Assembly (NCBI RefSeq): GCF_001649575.2
Contig: NC_051446.1
Coordinates: 24,552,867 to 24,616,866, forward strand
Source of the DNA: Kryptolebias marmoratus
Lineage: Eukaryota; Chordata; Actinopteri; Cyprinodontiformes; Rivulidae
DNA: 64,000 nt
Direction of reading: 5' to 3'
The notes beneath the pieces are model-generated. The model did no database searches. It saw nothing but the letters and a program-made list of their open reading frames with translations, and was not told where the DNA came from. The translations under genes and the position numbers were made by a program. Numbering within the stretch: position 1 is the stretch's first letter; each line of letters opens with the position of its first letter. Positions 13,316 to 46,000 of the stretch are shown here, piece by piece.

Positions 13316-15773
13316 TGTAAATGACAGGAAAATTAAATTAACACTTAGACTTAGAGGATGACTCTTAATAAAAGTGCAACAAAATAATATATATATTGTT
13401 CAGCTTCCAAATTGTCCCAGCAGCTGTTTTGACCTTTCAGTCTTTAAGTTGAAGTTGCTGAGTGCTTGTTTTTATTTGTGATAAATTTGTCAATGTGGTG
13501 ATAACATCATGTTTTCCAGTTTGTCTGCTTGTAGGAAGCGCCAGACTGGTGTTCCGTTGAAATGAATGCCTCTGCTCAGCTTGTAGACTGGTTTTGATTT
13601 GTGGGCTCTGTGTCAGGCCCGAAATGCCCACCCACATCGCCGCAATGTCAAGACGGGATATTTAGGGCTTGAGGGGTTAAGCACCCAAAAGGCAGTCAAG
13701 CACGAGCAAATAGGACAAAAACAAGGATGCAGTCACTCGGCTTTCATTATTGTGTTGAGGCCATGAAGCAGGAGAATTTTAGATATTTGCAGCTGAAATT
13801 TAGAGTAAAGGAAGTGGATATTACCGAGGAGTGTATGAGTTTGACATAGTGAACATTGTGGTCATGAGTTAGAGCAACATGGAGCCTCCTCGGGTTTCAG
13901 GTGGGAATTGGAGGGCCTTTCCAGTGCAGATTCAGCAGGAACAAGTTGTAAACTAAGTGGTGTCGACTTGAAAACTGTATGTGAACAGACTCTCAGCCAA
14001 AGGCTTTTAATGAGGATGAAATCTCCACATTCTGCCTATTTTAAAAAAGGGCCAGAATTTATGTTTATGGATGGATGTGTCAACAAATGCTGATTGATGG
14101 TCCAGTCAAGTGTTGTATACTTTGTTTATAAGCTCTTTTTAAATTTAAAATACAACATAATGCTTTTGGCTTTGTCCAAATCCTATTTTAATCTTTGCAA
14201 ACTTAAGGAAAAATGCAATAAATCTGCCAAACTAGCAGCTTTTTGCACCAAAAATGGACGAACAGGGAATAAATATATGGCAGCAATTCCTGAAAGGTGA
14301 ACAAGATGTCCTAATTAATGCAAAAATGTATTCAAAATTAATGAATGGATGAATGACAAGTAGTGTGGCATGAGGGAAGCAGGAGGTAAACTTCAGAATA
14401 ATTAACTATTGAGGATGCATTAGTTTTGTTTTCACAATGCTCTTTTTGTTGCCTCCTTTCTTTTTTACTCATTTTACTTTCAGTTTGACTCAGTTTTGTT
14501 CAGGTGTAGGGGTCACAGATGCTTGCTTAGGTTTGTTGTGGTGATTTAAAGACAGACAACTATTTTGTCAATAATGAGGCTCATCTGGATTGTTACTTTA
14601 AATAAAAATAATCTGAGAAAACACCAAGCAGGGGATTGGTTACAGCTGTTTATCTGACCACCATCAGGAGGAAAATTTAATTAAGTAAGGCAATAACGGG
14701 AGCTGACACTGAGTTTACACAAATAAAAACATTCAACAGCTAACCTAACTAACTAAACTAAACCAAAACTTAGTTTTAAACCCCTGTTGGAAGCATGCTG
14801 TGAGTGGAGAATCAGTTTGGTAACAATTAGTCATAACTGCCAGTCGATATGGGTACAGAGAGAGGAGTATAACCACAAAGACTTTCAAAAAGCTTTACTC
14901 TCATTTTACAAACTGAAATTGGCAGAAATTATTAAAATATTTTAAAACATTAAAACTCCGGCTTTTGTCTAATGTCTGGACTCAGGCAATGCCACAACTG
15001 GTTGTTTTTCTCCAGATTATTTAATTGTAAAAGTCACACGACATTCCTTAATTATAAGGTGCTTTTGAAGGGGATTTCAAACCTGAGATTAAAGTAAAAC
15101 AAGAACTTGATGTCATTCTTGTTTCATTTTGAGATTATGGGTGTAAAACATACAAATATGTTTTCATTAGATATGTTTGAATGTTACTCATTGCAAAATG
15201 TGAAATTAAGCATTAAAAGGTTATCCTTATCTATATCAAATTGTGCCATTTGACAGAGTTGTAGTATGACTTTCAACACAAAGATTAAAGTATTAGCTGA
15301 CATCTTCTGCAACATGATTAGCATGCCATCGATTATTTGTTTAAAAGCAAACTTACCCAGTGAGTTTTGCCACCCTCGCTATTCAAATGTAAGGGGCATC
15401 CTTGATTACACAGAAATCTGTCTTTGCACACAGCTGCAAGCTTGTGCGTGGTTGAAAGTAAGAAAGAAATGTGTGTGGCAAATATCTACTATATTACACA
15501 TATCACAACTTTAAAAATATCACCATTTTCACTTTATTACCTTGTTGATTTCTTGTAATGTTGATTTGTTTGTGTTTCTTTGTTAAAGAAAGGAAAATCC
15601 ACAAAGGTTGCTGAAATAACTTAAAACAAAACTAATAAAATTGAAAATCAGCTGATAAAATTCAGTTGTTGCTTTTGAATTTTGGTTCAACAGAATTCTT
15701 TAAAAACAAACTAAAGAAACTGACCTGGAAAAAAAAGTTGATACCTTAACTTTATATTTTGTAACACAACCTT
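13316..15773. other. No gene recognised
   Basis: AT-rich DNA between a LINE fragment and a Tc1 relic. Nothing coding seen on either strand. Confidence 0.6.
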
Positions 15774-16660
15774 TTGAGGCAGTCCAGTGATTTCTGTAAA
15801 TCTGAGACACGTGTCCACAGGTGTCCTCAGCTGTCCTCAGGTGTCCTCAGGTGTTCTGGTCCTCCTGATCAAATTCCTCCAGCTGTCTCAGGTCTGAAGG
15901 CTTCCTTCTCCAGATGTTTCAGCTCCTTCCACAGATGTTCAGCAGGATTTAGATCAGAGCTCAGAAGGCCTCTTCAGAACGGTCCAATGTTTGGTTCTGA
16001 CCCGTTCTGGGTGTTTTGGGTCCTTATCCTGTTGGACCCATGAGCTGAGACTGAGACCGAGCTTTCTGACTCTGAGCAGCACATCTNGTTTCATTGGACC
16101 CTGAACAGAACCGAGCCTCCTCCATGTCCCCCTGTAGGTTCAGGGTTCTGGTCTTTGTCTCATGTTTGGGTCTGTGGACACAGAGCTGATGGGACATGTT
16201 GTCAAAAAGCTCCAGTTTTGTCTCATCTGTCCAAAGGACATTCTCCCAGAAGCTCTGTGGCTTCTTAAGATGCATTTTGGTAAAGTCCAGTCTCACTTTT
16301 TTATGATTTAGTGTCCTCCTCGGTTGTCTTCTTTGTCTCCGACAGACTGATGGTGCAATCTGACACTGATGACCTTTGACCTTGGCATTCACCTCTAATC
16401 TCTTTGGAAGTTATTCTGGGCTCTTTGGTTATGGTTCTTATCTGTCTGAGTTTGTCATATGTTTTCCTCTTGTGGTCACATCCAGGGAGGATGTCCTCAT
16501 CTTTCTGTGTGACACACACCATGATACCAAACAGCCCTGTGACTACCTGCCCCCCTTTAAACAGGCAAACTGACTGATTGCAGGACTGAAGACGCCTGTG
16601 ATGCTGATTACAGGACACACCTTAGCTTAACATATCCCTGTGGTCCAGTTATCTTCTCTA
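15774..16660 (-). pseudogene. Degraded Tc1/mariner-like transposon
   Basis: Minus-strand frames from about 16610 to 16050 encode a broken Tc1-type transposase. The N-terminal helix-turn-helix part includes RTITKEPRITSKEI. The first part of the DDE domain reads FWENVLWTDETKLELF. The frame shifts between the two and the last catalytic part is missing. At 15830-15855 GTGTCCTCAG is repeated in tandem. One undetermined base (n) stands at 16087. Not functional. Confidence 0.75.
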
Positions 16661-17792
16661 GAGGTACCATCCTTTTTGTCAAGGCCAGTTTCATCAGTTA
16701 AAATAATTCTGTAAATTTTATATTACTTGTCAGTTTCATGTTATTTCAGTGATCATTGTTGGATTTTCTTTCAATCAAACTGATTCACATTTATCTGAAA
16801 GAATGCAAAATTCACTGAACATGAGAAAGTAGGTTGATTATTGCATCTCGAGGCACTTTTTGTTTTATCCTGGTTGAATTCATACCTCATCACATGACAT
16901 TACTCCATTACAGTTTTACAAGATGGTTTATTAGTACGTTTAGCTCCACAGCTGAGTGATTATGAAGATGTTAAGACATTTGATGATGTGTCTATCTATA
17001 GTCAGCCATCTTAAGCTGCTTACAAACTAACAACACCTACTTTTACTGCATTTTTTTACAGCCAGTGAGGTTTTACATCAGTGTCCAGTTGCAGTGCAGC
17101 TCTGAGGTTGAGTATTTATAACCCCGGTTTGTCGCGACTGACTGACTCTCTACATTTATTACAAAATAGCCAGCAGCAGCAGGTTTGGGTTCAGAAGATA
17201 ATGGTCCAAATTTCAGGATTAAAGACACTGTTCAGAAAAGTCACCTGACCTGCTCCTGACTGGAAATAAAAGCTGATCTGGTTTAACAAGGTGACGGCCT
17301 GAGGCTCCTGACCGGAAGCAGGTTGAGCGGAGCGGAGGAAGTGGTGACTCCAGCCGGAGGGGGGGTGGACACGCCTGGCTAGCGGTGGCAGCAGGGGTGT
17401 CGCTCACACCGTGGCCCCATCGCCACCCATGTCAACACTGATGACTTCAGCCAGCGCCCTTGTGAGCTCACCTTGCTAGGAGAGATGCAGGAAGTGGGAT
17501 CAGAGCAGTGACAGTGTGAGGGGGATAAGTGTGTCATACCTGCACTGGAGGGGGGTGGAGATCTATTAATGTGTGTGTGGGTGTGTGTGTAGCTGGTACC
17601 TCAGGGTTATCTGTGTTTGTGGAGCAGATCCTCTGTTCGGGCTGGGATCAGTGACCACAAGAAAGACCTCAGGAGCACAAATTGCTCCTGAACCACTTCC
17701 TGTTTCTTCCAGATCAGATGGGATTGGTTACAAGCCCTGAGAAATGAAATCTGGGTGTTACAGCTGCACAATAATGTTTCTGCAACGTAAGC

Positions 17793-17990
17793 AAAATATC
17801 TTATAAACCACCAGAGGGATTTTAATTAAACTCTTAGATAATCACTGGATATTTACATGTATTATCGTGTGAAGTCAACCCAGTTTAAGATGTCTGCCAC
17901 AGCTAACTGAACCTTAGGAAACACAAAAAATGGCTATAATTTATAAATACTGAGCTCAAACCTAATGTGGTAGTAGCTGAGAGTCGTTGT
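17793..17990 (-). repeat. R1 repeat, copy upstream of tbx21
   Basis: GCAAAATATCTTATAAACCA, AAGATGTCTGCCACAGCTA and AATGTGGTAGTAGCTGAGAG. Confidence 0.55.
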
Positions 17991-19261
17991 ATTAAAACAA
18001 TAATATGAGATATTAAACCAGCTAATGTTTCTAATTAAATCCAACTAAACATAAAAACTGTCCCGAGGTGCTTTCCTGACTTCCACCTGTGCATTACGCT
18101 TGAGGTGAAGGATCTCTATGAACTTTGAGGTATTTTGTGCCTTCAGGGGACTCACATTTATTTATTTTTGTAACTATTAACTTATAACAAAGGTGAGTAA
18201 ATCCAATATTTAAGTTTTTTAGGTTGCATGACATATTGATAAACTCAGGAAATGTTTCTGAAAGTTTAATTAGCCAGTCAGATTGAGACAGAAACCTTAC
18301 CTGATGCTGTCAACTGATCTAAACTAAACTAATATAAATGTTGTCTCCATCACCAATAAAAAACATTTAAAAACAGAAGTATTCTGGGATTTCCAGGCCC
18401 TGATTTCAGCTTCTGTTTTCTTCTATAATGTCTTTTAAAATCTCAGTTGCTGAAAAGTTTGAATGAATCCTGACCTGAAGACAGTCGGGTTCATTTGAAT
18501 AACTAAAATGTTTTATTTTACTCTTTTTTTTTATTACATATTTTTTAATTTTTCACTTTGTAGCAATTTATCTAATAAATAAAGCAATTAACCTAAACTT
18601 ACTGTTTGATTTAAGTTGTGTTTTCAGGACTGTGAGCCACTTTAGGTACTATAACAGAATCTTTAAAAGTTGGGGGTTTTTTTCTATTTTTTTCTCTAAA
18701 ACGTATTTTTTATTGTTTAGTACCAACAATAAAACAATAAAACCTAGAACGTAAAAAAAAACTCTAGAAAAACCAAACCTTATCTTTTGAGGCGCAGAAT
18801 GACTGAAAAGGAAAATGAATTCACGTATCACTGATGATTCAATCCGTCGCAGTTTTATGGTGAGGAAAAGCTGAAAAGTGAAAAACAGCAGAAAAGAGTG
18901 GGCGAAGCTTTTCGGTCTTTATCTTCAAACAGATTTCTGTCAAATTACAATAAATCGCAGTTTTGCTGACTTTGGAGGGAAATAACCAAAAGGCTGCGGC
19001 GCAAATTTATCATTAAATTCTTTCATGTTACTAAAGAAAACAGTTCAGTTTTACATTTGATCTATTTAAAATTCTTCTTTGTTTTACCCAACTAACTTTA
19101 TTTAAGCTAAATGAAATGAAATCCAGCTTTGAGTTATTTATGTTTGCAGATTTTGATGACGAAAAATATCCATAAACTTCATAGCTGCTAATTTTTTTAG
19201 CTGAGAATATTAGGTGTCATGTTGTAAGTAAATCCCTGTGACAGAGAGAGGTTACAGGGCA

Positions 19262-19295
19262 GTGTGTGTGTGTGTGTGTGTGCGTGCGCGCGCGT
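19262..19295 (+). repeat. GT/GC microsatellite upstream of tbx21
   Basis: GT repeat passing into GCGCGCG, about 410 bp before the tbx21 start codon; a run of nine or more G follows at 19321. Confidence 0.85.
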
Positions 19296-19617
19296 GAGTG
19301 TAATGATTATGATGATGATGGGGGGGGGGTCTCTTTCATATCTGGAGCCTATCAGGTCCTCCCCTCCTCACCAGACACTCCTCCAAAATATGACCACTTA
19401 CTATATGTACATCACAGGTTGAAAAGCAGAGCGTGCATTTGTTTGAGTCACTGCTGGTGACAAATAAAAGCTTTTTGGTCACTCCTTAAGTTAGAGAGAA
19501 AAAAAGAAAGAAAAAAGTTTGTAAAATAGTGTAAACAGAGCGCGTGAGGGATGTTTGCAGCCTGTCGGCGCGCTTTGAGTCATAGGTGAGGAGAGCAGTC
19601 CCGACTCGGCTTGGGTT

Positions 19618-19640
19618 TTTATTTATTTATTTATTTATTT
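19618..19640 (+). repeat. TTTA repeat in the tbx21 leader
   Basis: Five to six TTTA units about 70 bp before the start codon, in the probable 5' UTR or core promoter. Confidence 0.8.
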
Positions 19641-19708
19641 CATGCTTATTTTTTTATCTGAGTTAAACTTATGACATTTACCACATCAGTCCGGAAGCGG
19701 GGCTGCAA

Positions 19709-38354
<18,646 letters not shown>

Positions 38355-38621
38355 AGGCCTCACGCATCACGTCAAACGCCACAGTCTCTTGACACCTTCC
38401 TACACCGCCATCATGTCTGTCCAGTCAGGTGATGATTGATGATAAAGGGCTGGAACAATTTCTTCATACATCAAATCCAGAGGGAGTACTTTAATCTGAG
38501 GGTCAAACTTTAAGGACTGCAAAGTAGCCGTCGGCTAAAAGTTCTATATTCAATACAAAGGTTGCATTATTTTACATGTAACATTGTTTGTTGTTTTGTT
38601 TTTTTCTATTTTTTCCTGTAA

Positions 38622-38627
38622 AATAAA
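38622..38627 (+). promoter_or_regulatory. Polyadenylation signal of tbx21
   Basis: AATAAA lies 268 bp after the tbx21 stop codon, in a T-rich stretch; a second AATAAA follows at about 38641. The 3' UTR would be roughly 300 bases. No transcript evidence is available. Confidence 0.6.
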
Positions 38628-39430
38628 GACTTCAAATGACAATAAATTTCCCCAGTCGACACGGTGAGGTGATCCACTCTGTAAAGCCCCTTTTCAAAAG
38701 TGTCAAACGATCGCAGAAGGAACTTTTAAAGATGGTGTCAAAGTGAACGAAAGTGGATGTGACTGGGACGCTGCCCTACAGTCAGATAAACACCAAACAA
38801 ACCTACAGAGGTGTGACTTCGGTCTTTGAAACATCTGGAAAAGATCTTCATATCTGCTTGTTGAGAGACGCCTGCAGCCATTGTCTGTTCTTCAAACACT
38901 CGCTCTGCATCTTTTGCCATTTCTCGTCTGTCTTCCTTCTCACCCTCAACTTTTCACACGTTTCTTCACAATATGCTCACGTTTGCTTCCCCTGATGATT
39001 CGAAGCTGAAAGTGCTTTTGCACACACTTCTCTCCTCTCAAGTTGGGCCTAAAATAAATGGTTCAGCGCCCACTAGTGGTGGTAGAGGAGCCCTGCAGGT
39101 CATAGGTGCACAGGTTGTTAACAGGGGTTAATCTGTCTGAACCAGGTTTGAACAACATTTTATGTGTTTATCAGAAAATTATTTAAACATCAATATAAAA
39201 TAAAATCACAGAGTCAGGCTGAATCTGATCTTTCAAACTGCACCAATCGGTGTTAGAAAGAGTTGATAAACTATTCTGATCGTGTAATTTATGCTATTTT
39301 TAGGCAAATTTTGATCCAAATTCTCCACCTCCTGTTTTGACAATAAATAATTAATTAGCTTTATTAATTACGTTTATTAATAAAATCATTTTATTACAAT
39401 AATATTATTATTATTATGAATGCTTTAGGG

Positions 39431-39610
39431 CAGTGGTGTCCAATCCTGGTCCTGGAGGGCCACCATCCTGCAGGTTTTAGATGTTTCTCTGCTCTTCAGC
39501 AGGTCTTTGAGTTCTGCAGAAGCCCGTTAATCACTCAGTCATTCAAATCATGTGTGTCAAAGCAGAGAAACAACTAAAACATGCAGGACCTCCAGGATTG
39601 GACACCCCTG
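39431..39610. mobile_element. hAT-like MITE, 180 bp, with perfect 8 bp duplication
   Basis: It begins CAGTGGTGTCCAATCCTGG and ends CCAGGATTGGACACCCCTG, terminal inverted repeats of about 19 bp. Flanks are the identical CTTTAGGG (39423-39430 and 39611-39618). It has no coding capacity. It lies in the tbx21/osbpl7 convergent spacer, directly beside another hAT-like relic. Confidence 0.88.
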
Positions 39611-39621
39611 CTTTAGGGCAT

Positions 39622-39880
39622 CAGTTATCAAACTTTTCTGCTTTCAAGCCACAAAATAAATGTTATCCCAACTGTTTCTGAAATACACAAAGAGCCTCAT
39701 AAACCATTTTCTCATGCATTTATGGCCACTGATGTTATTTATTTCTAACAGTTAAGGTTAATGATGCTATAGACAGTGGTTTTTAAAGTTAATTGGGTTT
39801 CTGTGGATCTTCTCCAGACCCTCTGCTTGGTGTTTCTTGACCCACAGAGGGGTCCCGACACCAGCTTTGGGAACCTCTGT
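39622..39880. mobile_element. hAT-like MITE relic
   Basis: Its ends resemble those of the element at 11939: a CAG...AAACTTTTC start and TTTGGGAACCTCTG at the end, with an inner block GACCCACAGAGGGGTCCCGA like GACCCACACTGGGGTCCCGA there. No clear duplication remains. Confidence 0.55.
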
Positions 39881-42643
39881 TTAACTTCATGATAACTGTG
39901 ATGAAAATCTGACTTGAAGAGTTTTGTTTGATGTCCTAAGCCATGCAAATATGAACTAACCAGTGATTTTGGTTGACCTTTAAGATGCATATAATTCATA
40001 ATTCTCGCTATTTCAAGACTTTTAAGGTGTTGACAGAAATAACTCTATAAAGAATGAAAAAAATGTCTCTTTTTTTAACTATAGCTAGCATGAACATTGG
40101 ATTCAGGGAGTCACATAAACTCCTGGACCTAATCTGGGATCTGAAGGGTGTGTAGGTGATGGGAGTTTCGCAGTTCTTAAGAAACAACTTTAAAGTGAGA
40201 GGATGTGATAAGCCCGCATCATTCAGAAAATATTCTCACATCTTTAGATGTGATAAATCAAAGGCAAAGGGCAGAGTGAGCTGAATAATTGATAATATTC
40301 TCGAAAGCAACTTGTTTCTGTTAAAGCTCAAATGGCAAAAGATGTTAATGTTTGAGGGAGAAAAATGTCACTTTTTTATTTTGAACTTTTAGGTTTTTCA
40401 TGTTGTTTGAACCGGATGAATTCTGTTTTTAATATATGATCCCTAAATTGGTGCCGAGCAGCTGAAGCAGAGCACCACGAGCTGAAAGTGGGTCGTAGAG
40501 GATGCCCTCACGCAGCCGAGGCGCTGTCACCCACAGACCGCACACAACAGGAAGCACAAAGTGACCGGACAGACACTTTGAATTTCCCCCCCCGGCATCA
40601 GGGCCGGTCGTGTGGTGACACTGGCTGACAGCGGCCCGGCTCCCAGCCCGGTGACAGAAACAAAGAGTGAGGCTACAGTCTGAGCTGATCAGAGATCTGC
40701 TCCTCACTCCTCACCAGGTGTGCTAATGGCCTCGGACAACACCTGGGGGGACAAACTCTGTACTGTCAGTCTTTATAGAGTGCAAAACGGAAGGTTTTAT
40801 GAGATACAAACAGCTGATGAACGCACTCATAGCTGCTGTTTTCCAAAGCTTTACAAAGCCCAAAACACAGTTCACTTTTAACCAAAATGCTTATGGTCTT
40901 TAAATGCCAGTAAGAGATAGTTTAGCCCAGAATCAGACCCATGTACACTCCCTGAAGTCTGACAACTGAAACTAAATCCAGTCTGGATTTTAGCCTCATT
41001 TTAGTCAATAATTAGGTACAACTTAGTTAGGTTTCTGCATGCTCATCCAGTGCCAGACCAGTAACAGTAAAGGTCAAAGGTCATTTAGAGCCAGTGACAA
41101 ACCAGGAAATTAACCACATGTTTTTGGAGCATTTGTTCCAAATCTTACAAATGCACTTTGCCTTTAAACTCTGTTAAAGCTGATGTCATAAATATAGACC
41201 ACTAACGCAGGAACGAGACCACCACAATGATCAAATATTTCTTCAGAGACACCAACAAACTACAGATTAACGAGAATTAGGTTCCAACAATGAAAAACCC
41301 AACGAGGCAAAGAGCTCTCCAGGCCGTAATCACTTCTGATCCTGTTGGCTTAAGGATTGAGTCAAATGTTGTGAGCTTTAAAAAAGCAGTCGCTACAACT
41401 GATCTGCTCATATTTTATGTTCTGAATAAAAAATATGTTTCAATATTTATTAGGTTTTTTTTGTTCAATCCATTCTGTCAGGTTTGAAAGCTAGCTGCTT
41501 TAGCTTTTAGGGGATTGCTTAGCGGAGTAACAATGAATGCAGATTTTAATTCCACGTCAGTGAGAAACAGATTTATAAAGTTTATAAATTTATTTATAAA
41601 GCAAAAACGACAAATTCTTTATCTTATATGCAAAACCTCAAGTAACAGGATATGGTGAGAGCAGAAAGGATATAAAAAACTAAATATGTTACCTGTTTAA
41701 TGTTTCCAAAAGGTATTTTTTGTGTAATGAACTGTTGCAATTAAATAAAGCTGTATAACAGACAGTTCATTTTTTTAAGTGCAATTAAACAAATTGAGTT
41801 TAGAAATCATGTTGGCATTTCAGAAACATGCAGGGCAAATTCTGACGTGAACACTGACCTGTGGACAGTGTCGGTTATTCATTTTAGGTACTCTGGTTTA
41901 TGTGGTATACAGGTGACCCTTCATCTATATGAGTGCAAAATCTCACAATAAACGACTGCATAAAATGCTTTCAGATACCTCAGGAAGGACCCCTGCTGGA
42001 TATTTCAGTTATTATATATATTTAAAAAACTTCAGCCACCCTGTTCCCTCATGTTGAACTGTCTAAAACTTCCATTTTACAAAAGGATGTTCTTCCAGTT
42101 ACACATTTGTCTGCGATGGAACAAATGCGACTTTGTTTTTTAAGAGATTTTACATCATAATTTAAAAACAAAGGGATGAGGGGAGTCGGCTAAAGCAACA
42201 AGTGTGTTTTTATGTTTATGGGGATCAGTTACTGTCCTTTGACACGAACTGCAACGAAGAAACAAATGAGAGGAAACTGTTATTTATTAAAAGTGACATA
42301 AATGTGTATTTGTTTTTTATTCATGAAATTAAAGCTTCCATTTGTCAAGTGTTGATTGCTTTTGGTGTGATGTTTTTATGAAATGCCAGTAAAAAGTTAA
42401 AAATGTTTAATGATTGTTTTCAGATTGTGAAGGAAAGTTTTCATCTCCCTTTAGGAGTCATTACAGCGAATCGTTTGCCTCCATCTCACCCTGTCTCCAA
42501 CATATCCTTCTTGCATGAACCATCTCTGAGGTCTGCTGTCCTTTCTCCAAACCGTCTCAGAAAACAGGAAACCCTGCAGACCCTGCTGTAAAAACAGACT
42601 GAGAGCCCAGAACAGGAAGGGTGTCCAGCAGACGGTGACGGTA

Positions 42644-42649
42644 TTTATT
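42644..42649 (-). promoter_or_regulatory. Probable polyadenylation signal of osbpl7
   Basis: AATAAA on the minus strand about 400 bp past the osbpl7 stop codon. I see no clearer signal closer to the stop. It would give a 3' UTR of about 420 bases ending tail to tail with tbx21. Confidence 0.45.
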
Positions 42650-43044
42650 TACAATCTGCAGAGCAACATTATCAGTTAGACTTTAACAGCCCTGGTCAGA
42701 AAGCAACTCCAGTTTAACCATACAGTCAGAAATAAAATGCTGTGCAAGCTGGAAGAAGAGAATTAGAATAAAAGTTTACTTATGATGCACTAACACATGC
42801 AGCCTGCCACCGATCTGAGAGGAACTCCAGCTTCACAGCTAACTGAAATTCACAGACAGTAAAAATGCATACAGTTGATAGAAGTAATCTATAAGAGATA
42901 AAAGTTAAAAGATAAAAGTTTCCATGAACCAGTCATGGGTTTAACAGAAGGAAACGCATCGTCTCTGCTCTCCGAGCAGGTCATGTTTGCTGATATTTTT
43001 CAATCTCTTTGGTTTATGGGGCGTGTCGCCGCGGCCTCGTCTCG

Positions 43045-46000
43045 TCACCACAGAGTGAGGTTATCAAGGCTGGCGAAACCCGGATTCTCTCTCAGGTCCC
43101 AGTAAGTGCCAGTTGTCAACCAAACATCCCGTCCAGAGGAATCTTTGGCTTTCCTGAGGATAGGAAAAGGAAAAAAACTGTTATTTAAAAAACAATGACA
43201 TGGACTGATTCATGCATGAGCACAGGAACATGACGGGAAAACCTGACAACAAACATGTTTGCAGATTCATGGCTGTAAATGTTCGAGATATTCAGATATG
43301 GAGCTAAAATCTGGTGTGGTTGTAGCTGAGAGTGATGCCCAACAGATGCTCCAAGCACTAAAAGATTGCATGAGATCTTCTGAAGTTATTTTCAAGATTT
43401 GATCAAGAATCATCATAAAATAATCTTAGTTTAAAGGATGGTGGGTGATATGCATTCCTTCAGGGAATGATTTATAAAATGATAATTAATTCTATCTAAG
43501 CGTTCACTTCAATACTTTATCTATTTGTTTAAATAAATGGATAACAGGTCTTATAAATAATGATGTCAGCCTTGTTATTTAAATCATTGTGAGCATTTAA
43601 TCTTGAGTTTAACACAACATGCCAGCAGATTTCATCATTCAGAGCCGTTGGGAATAAAGAGTCATGACAGTAATTGTTCCATCGATGCACAAAATAATGA
43701 GCGGGATATTATCTGCTTACGATTATTCATGCAAGAAATTTCAAGTTAAAAGAGCTCTTGACAGAAACCCAGGAGGACAGAAATGTCACGCTAAATGTTG
43801 CTGCTGAGTGAGAGCAGCGCCCGGGCTTTTTCTTTGCTTTGATTAAGAATCTCTGAATGATTTCATTTACATTTTACACATTTTTTTGTCGTTCTGTATG
43901 AATGGAGAGCTTTGCTCTTTCTTTGGACTAAATTTGTAGTCGGGAACCTTTCCGAAGACGTTCTTACTTGCATGAACTAATCCTAAAACATCCAGGGCAG
44001 GAAGACTGAAGGTAAGGAGACACTTCTGGAAGCATTTAGAGGTAAATCAAACAAAACAAATTTCTACTGACCTGAAAAGGAAGAAACTTACTTGAAAAAA
44101 CGTGGAATGTGCTCTTGACCCCTTTTGGCGAGCTCTTTTCTCCGCACTCTCTGAATTTCTTCGATCTCATCTTTCTTTTTGTCGGCTTCAGACACTTTTC
44201 CCTCCTCCAACATTCTGCAGAAACGCCCAGAAAGGATCTTTTTTTTTTGCAAACAAAAACAACTTTATGCTGTTTTAGCCATTCATATATCAAAACTATC
44301 AGCTCATTCAGGAGATGAGTGCTGTTCTGTTTTATATAAATATTTACTTTTATTTAAAACAAAATCTCCCACAGAAATACATTCAGATCTGTTTAATTCA
44401 TTCAAAAACAGTTTTCTTTGAAACCTTTTCAGCATAGAAGCTCTGTTTTAGTCTTTTTATGCTCCTTTTTGCTAATTTTAGGCACTATTTTGCTGTTTTT
44501 AACTACATTTTTACTCATTTTAGCATAAATGTTGCTTGTTTTAGCTACTTTTCTTCTGCTTTTAGTTTGGTTTGAGCCTCTGCTTGTTTGAACTATAACA
44601 ACTCAGTTTCAGCTTCTTCAGTCATTCAGCTCTTAGCGCTCACACTTTTTACAGAAAATGCCATTCCTCTAGTTTGATGTTGTCTTCCTGTATTGAACCG
44701 ACTGAAGAGATTTCTGACCTTTGGTCTGGGCGCAGGCGGGTGTCTGTAGAAGGCAGAAGAGGCTTCAGGTCTGGGTCAAGCTCATTTAGCTCCATGGCGA
44801 AGGTGGAAAAGCCGTAATACAGCAGGTAATCCTTTGGCTGGGGATCTGCGGGAGGACAGAAACCTCTCAGATGGGCTGTTACACAAACGTGACGCTTGGA
44901 TTTATGCTGATTAAGGATGTTGGCACTGGGAGTTCCTAATCATTTCACTTTCACCTAAACCTTCCACCAACGTGTGATAACGGCTACAAGGTGACTCACT
45001 TGGCTTCCATATGCATTTTGGCATCGGCAGAGTGTCACAGAAGATTCCTTCGTGCCAAAATCCTCCAAATCGATGGATGACGTTGCCGCTTTGGTCGAGC
45101 ACAGTTCCCTGAACTTCGTTCTTGTTTGTGTCTGAACCCCAATAACGAGACTAAAAAGAAAAAGATCCTCAGTAATGAAAAGCAGCAGCTGAGTTTATCG
45201 GTGGCGTTTGTTTTATTCACCTTAACAAAGGTGATCTTGCAGGTGCAGACGTTGTTTTTGAGGTTTTGGATGGTCACCTCTCCGTAATGCTCCAGATACC
45301 GCTGCTGGCTGAGGACGTTATGGATGCAGGTCACCACTTTGTTCCACTCGTAGTGATCTCCGAACCTAAATAAATGTAAATGAACAAACTGTAAGGTTGT
45401 CTCAAAGCAATAAAAACGATATTTTACGGTTGCAACATCTTGATTGGAAACCATTGTGGCTTATAAAACACCACGCAGAAGGTCCAGAGAAGATTTCTAT
45501 TAATTTAAATAAAATTTGAAACAATTTGTTTTTGCATACACTGTCAGGCAAAAAGTTATTTCCAAAACCAAAACTTTTCAGGAGAAAAAAAATGTTTATT
45601 TTTGTTGTTGTTGTTTTGTTTTATAAATAAACTTGGTCACAAGCTCTTTTTGACACTTTTCCTCGACTAAACATTCATAAAACAACATACAGATATGAAT
45701 GGTGACCAACACAGTTAATTTAGTCAAAATGGATTTTTTTTATAAAATGGAAATCTTTGGGGTTTTTTTTCCCAACAGCAGCAGTAGGATTTCATCCACA
45801 CCTTTATTTTATGGGTTAAGAAGTTTGGGAATCCCAGCTACCTCCAAAAAGCTTTCCAAGAACACGTCTAACTCATCTAATTCCTTCTTTACATGTTCTG
45901 CACGTGCTCCGTGTTCATAAATAGATTTAGTACTTAGTGCTGATGCACGGGGCTAAAGAACAAGTGTTGCTCTTCACTTGTACATCAGAATAAAAACACC

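Larger units (their letters stand above)
16661..19708. other. tbx21 upstream region
   Basis: It holds an R1 repeat copy, a short GT repeat (about 17571-17590) and the region next to the tbx21 start. The last 200 bp become GC-richer. No TATA box that I trust. Enhancers for tbx21 may lie here, but sequence alone does not show them. Confidence 0.5.
38628..42643. other. Convergent spacer between tbx21 and osbpl7
   Basis: About 4 kb between the two polyadenylation signals. Two hAT-like elements lie at 39.4-39.9 kb; the rest shows no gene or named repeat. Confidence 0.65.

Noticed and set aside
1..19708. tbkbp1, the expected neighbour upstream of tbx21
   Set aside because: No exon with recognisable tbkbp1 sequence was seen on either strand; it may lie beyond the window.
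44036..44293. Open frames with WLKQHKV shared by 44036-44293 and 49332-49577 (-)
   Set aside because: The shared part is the head of the AGCTAAAA-module repeat read through from true osbpl7 exons; not a protein motif.
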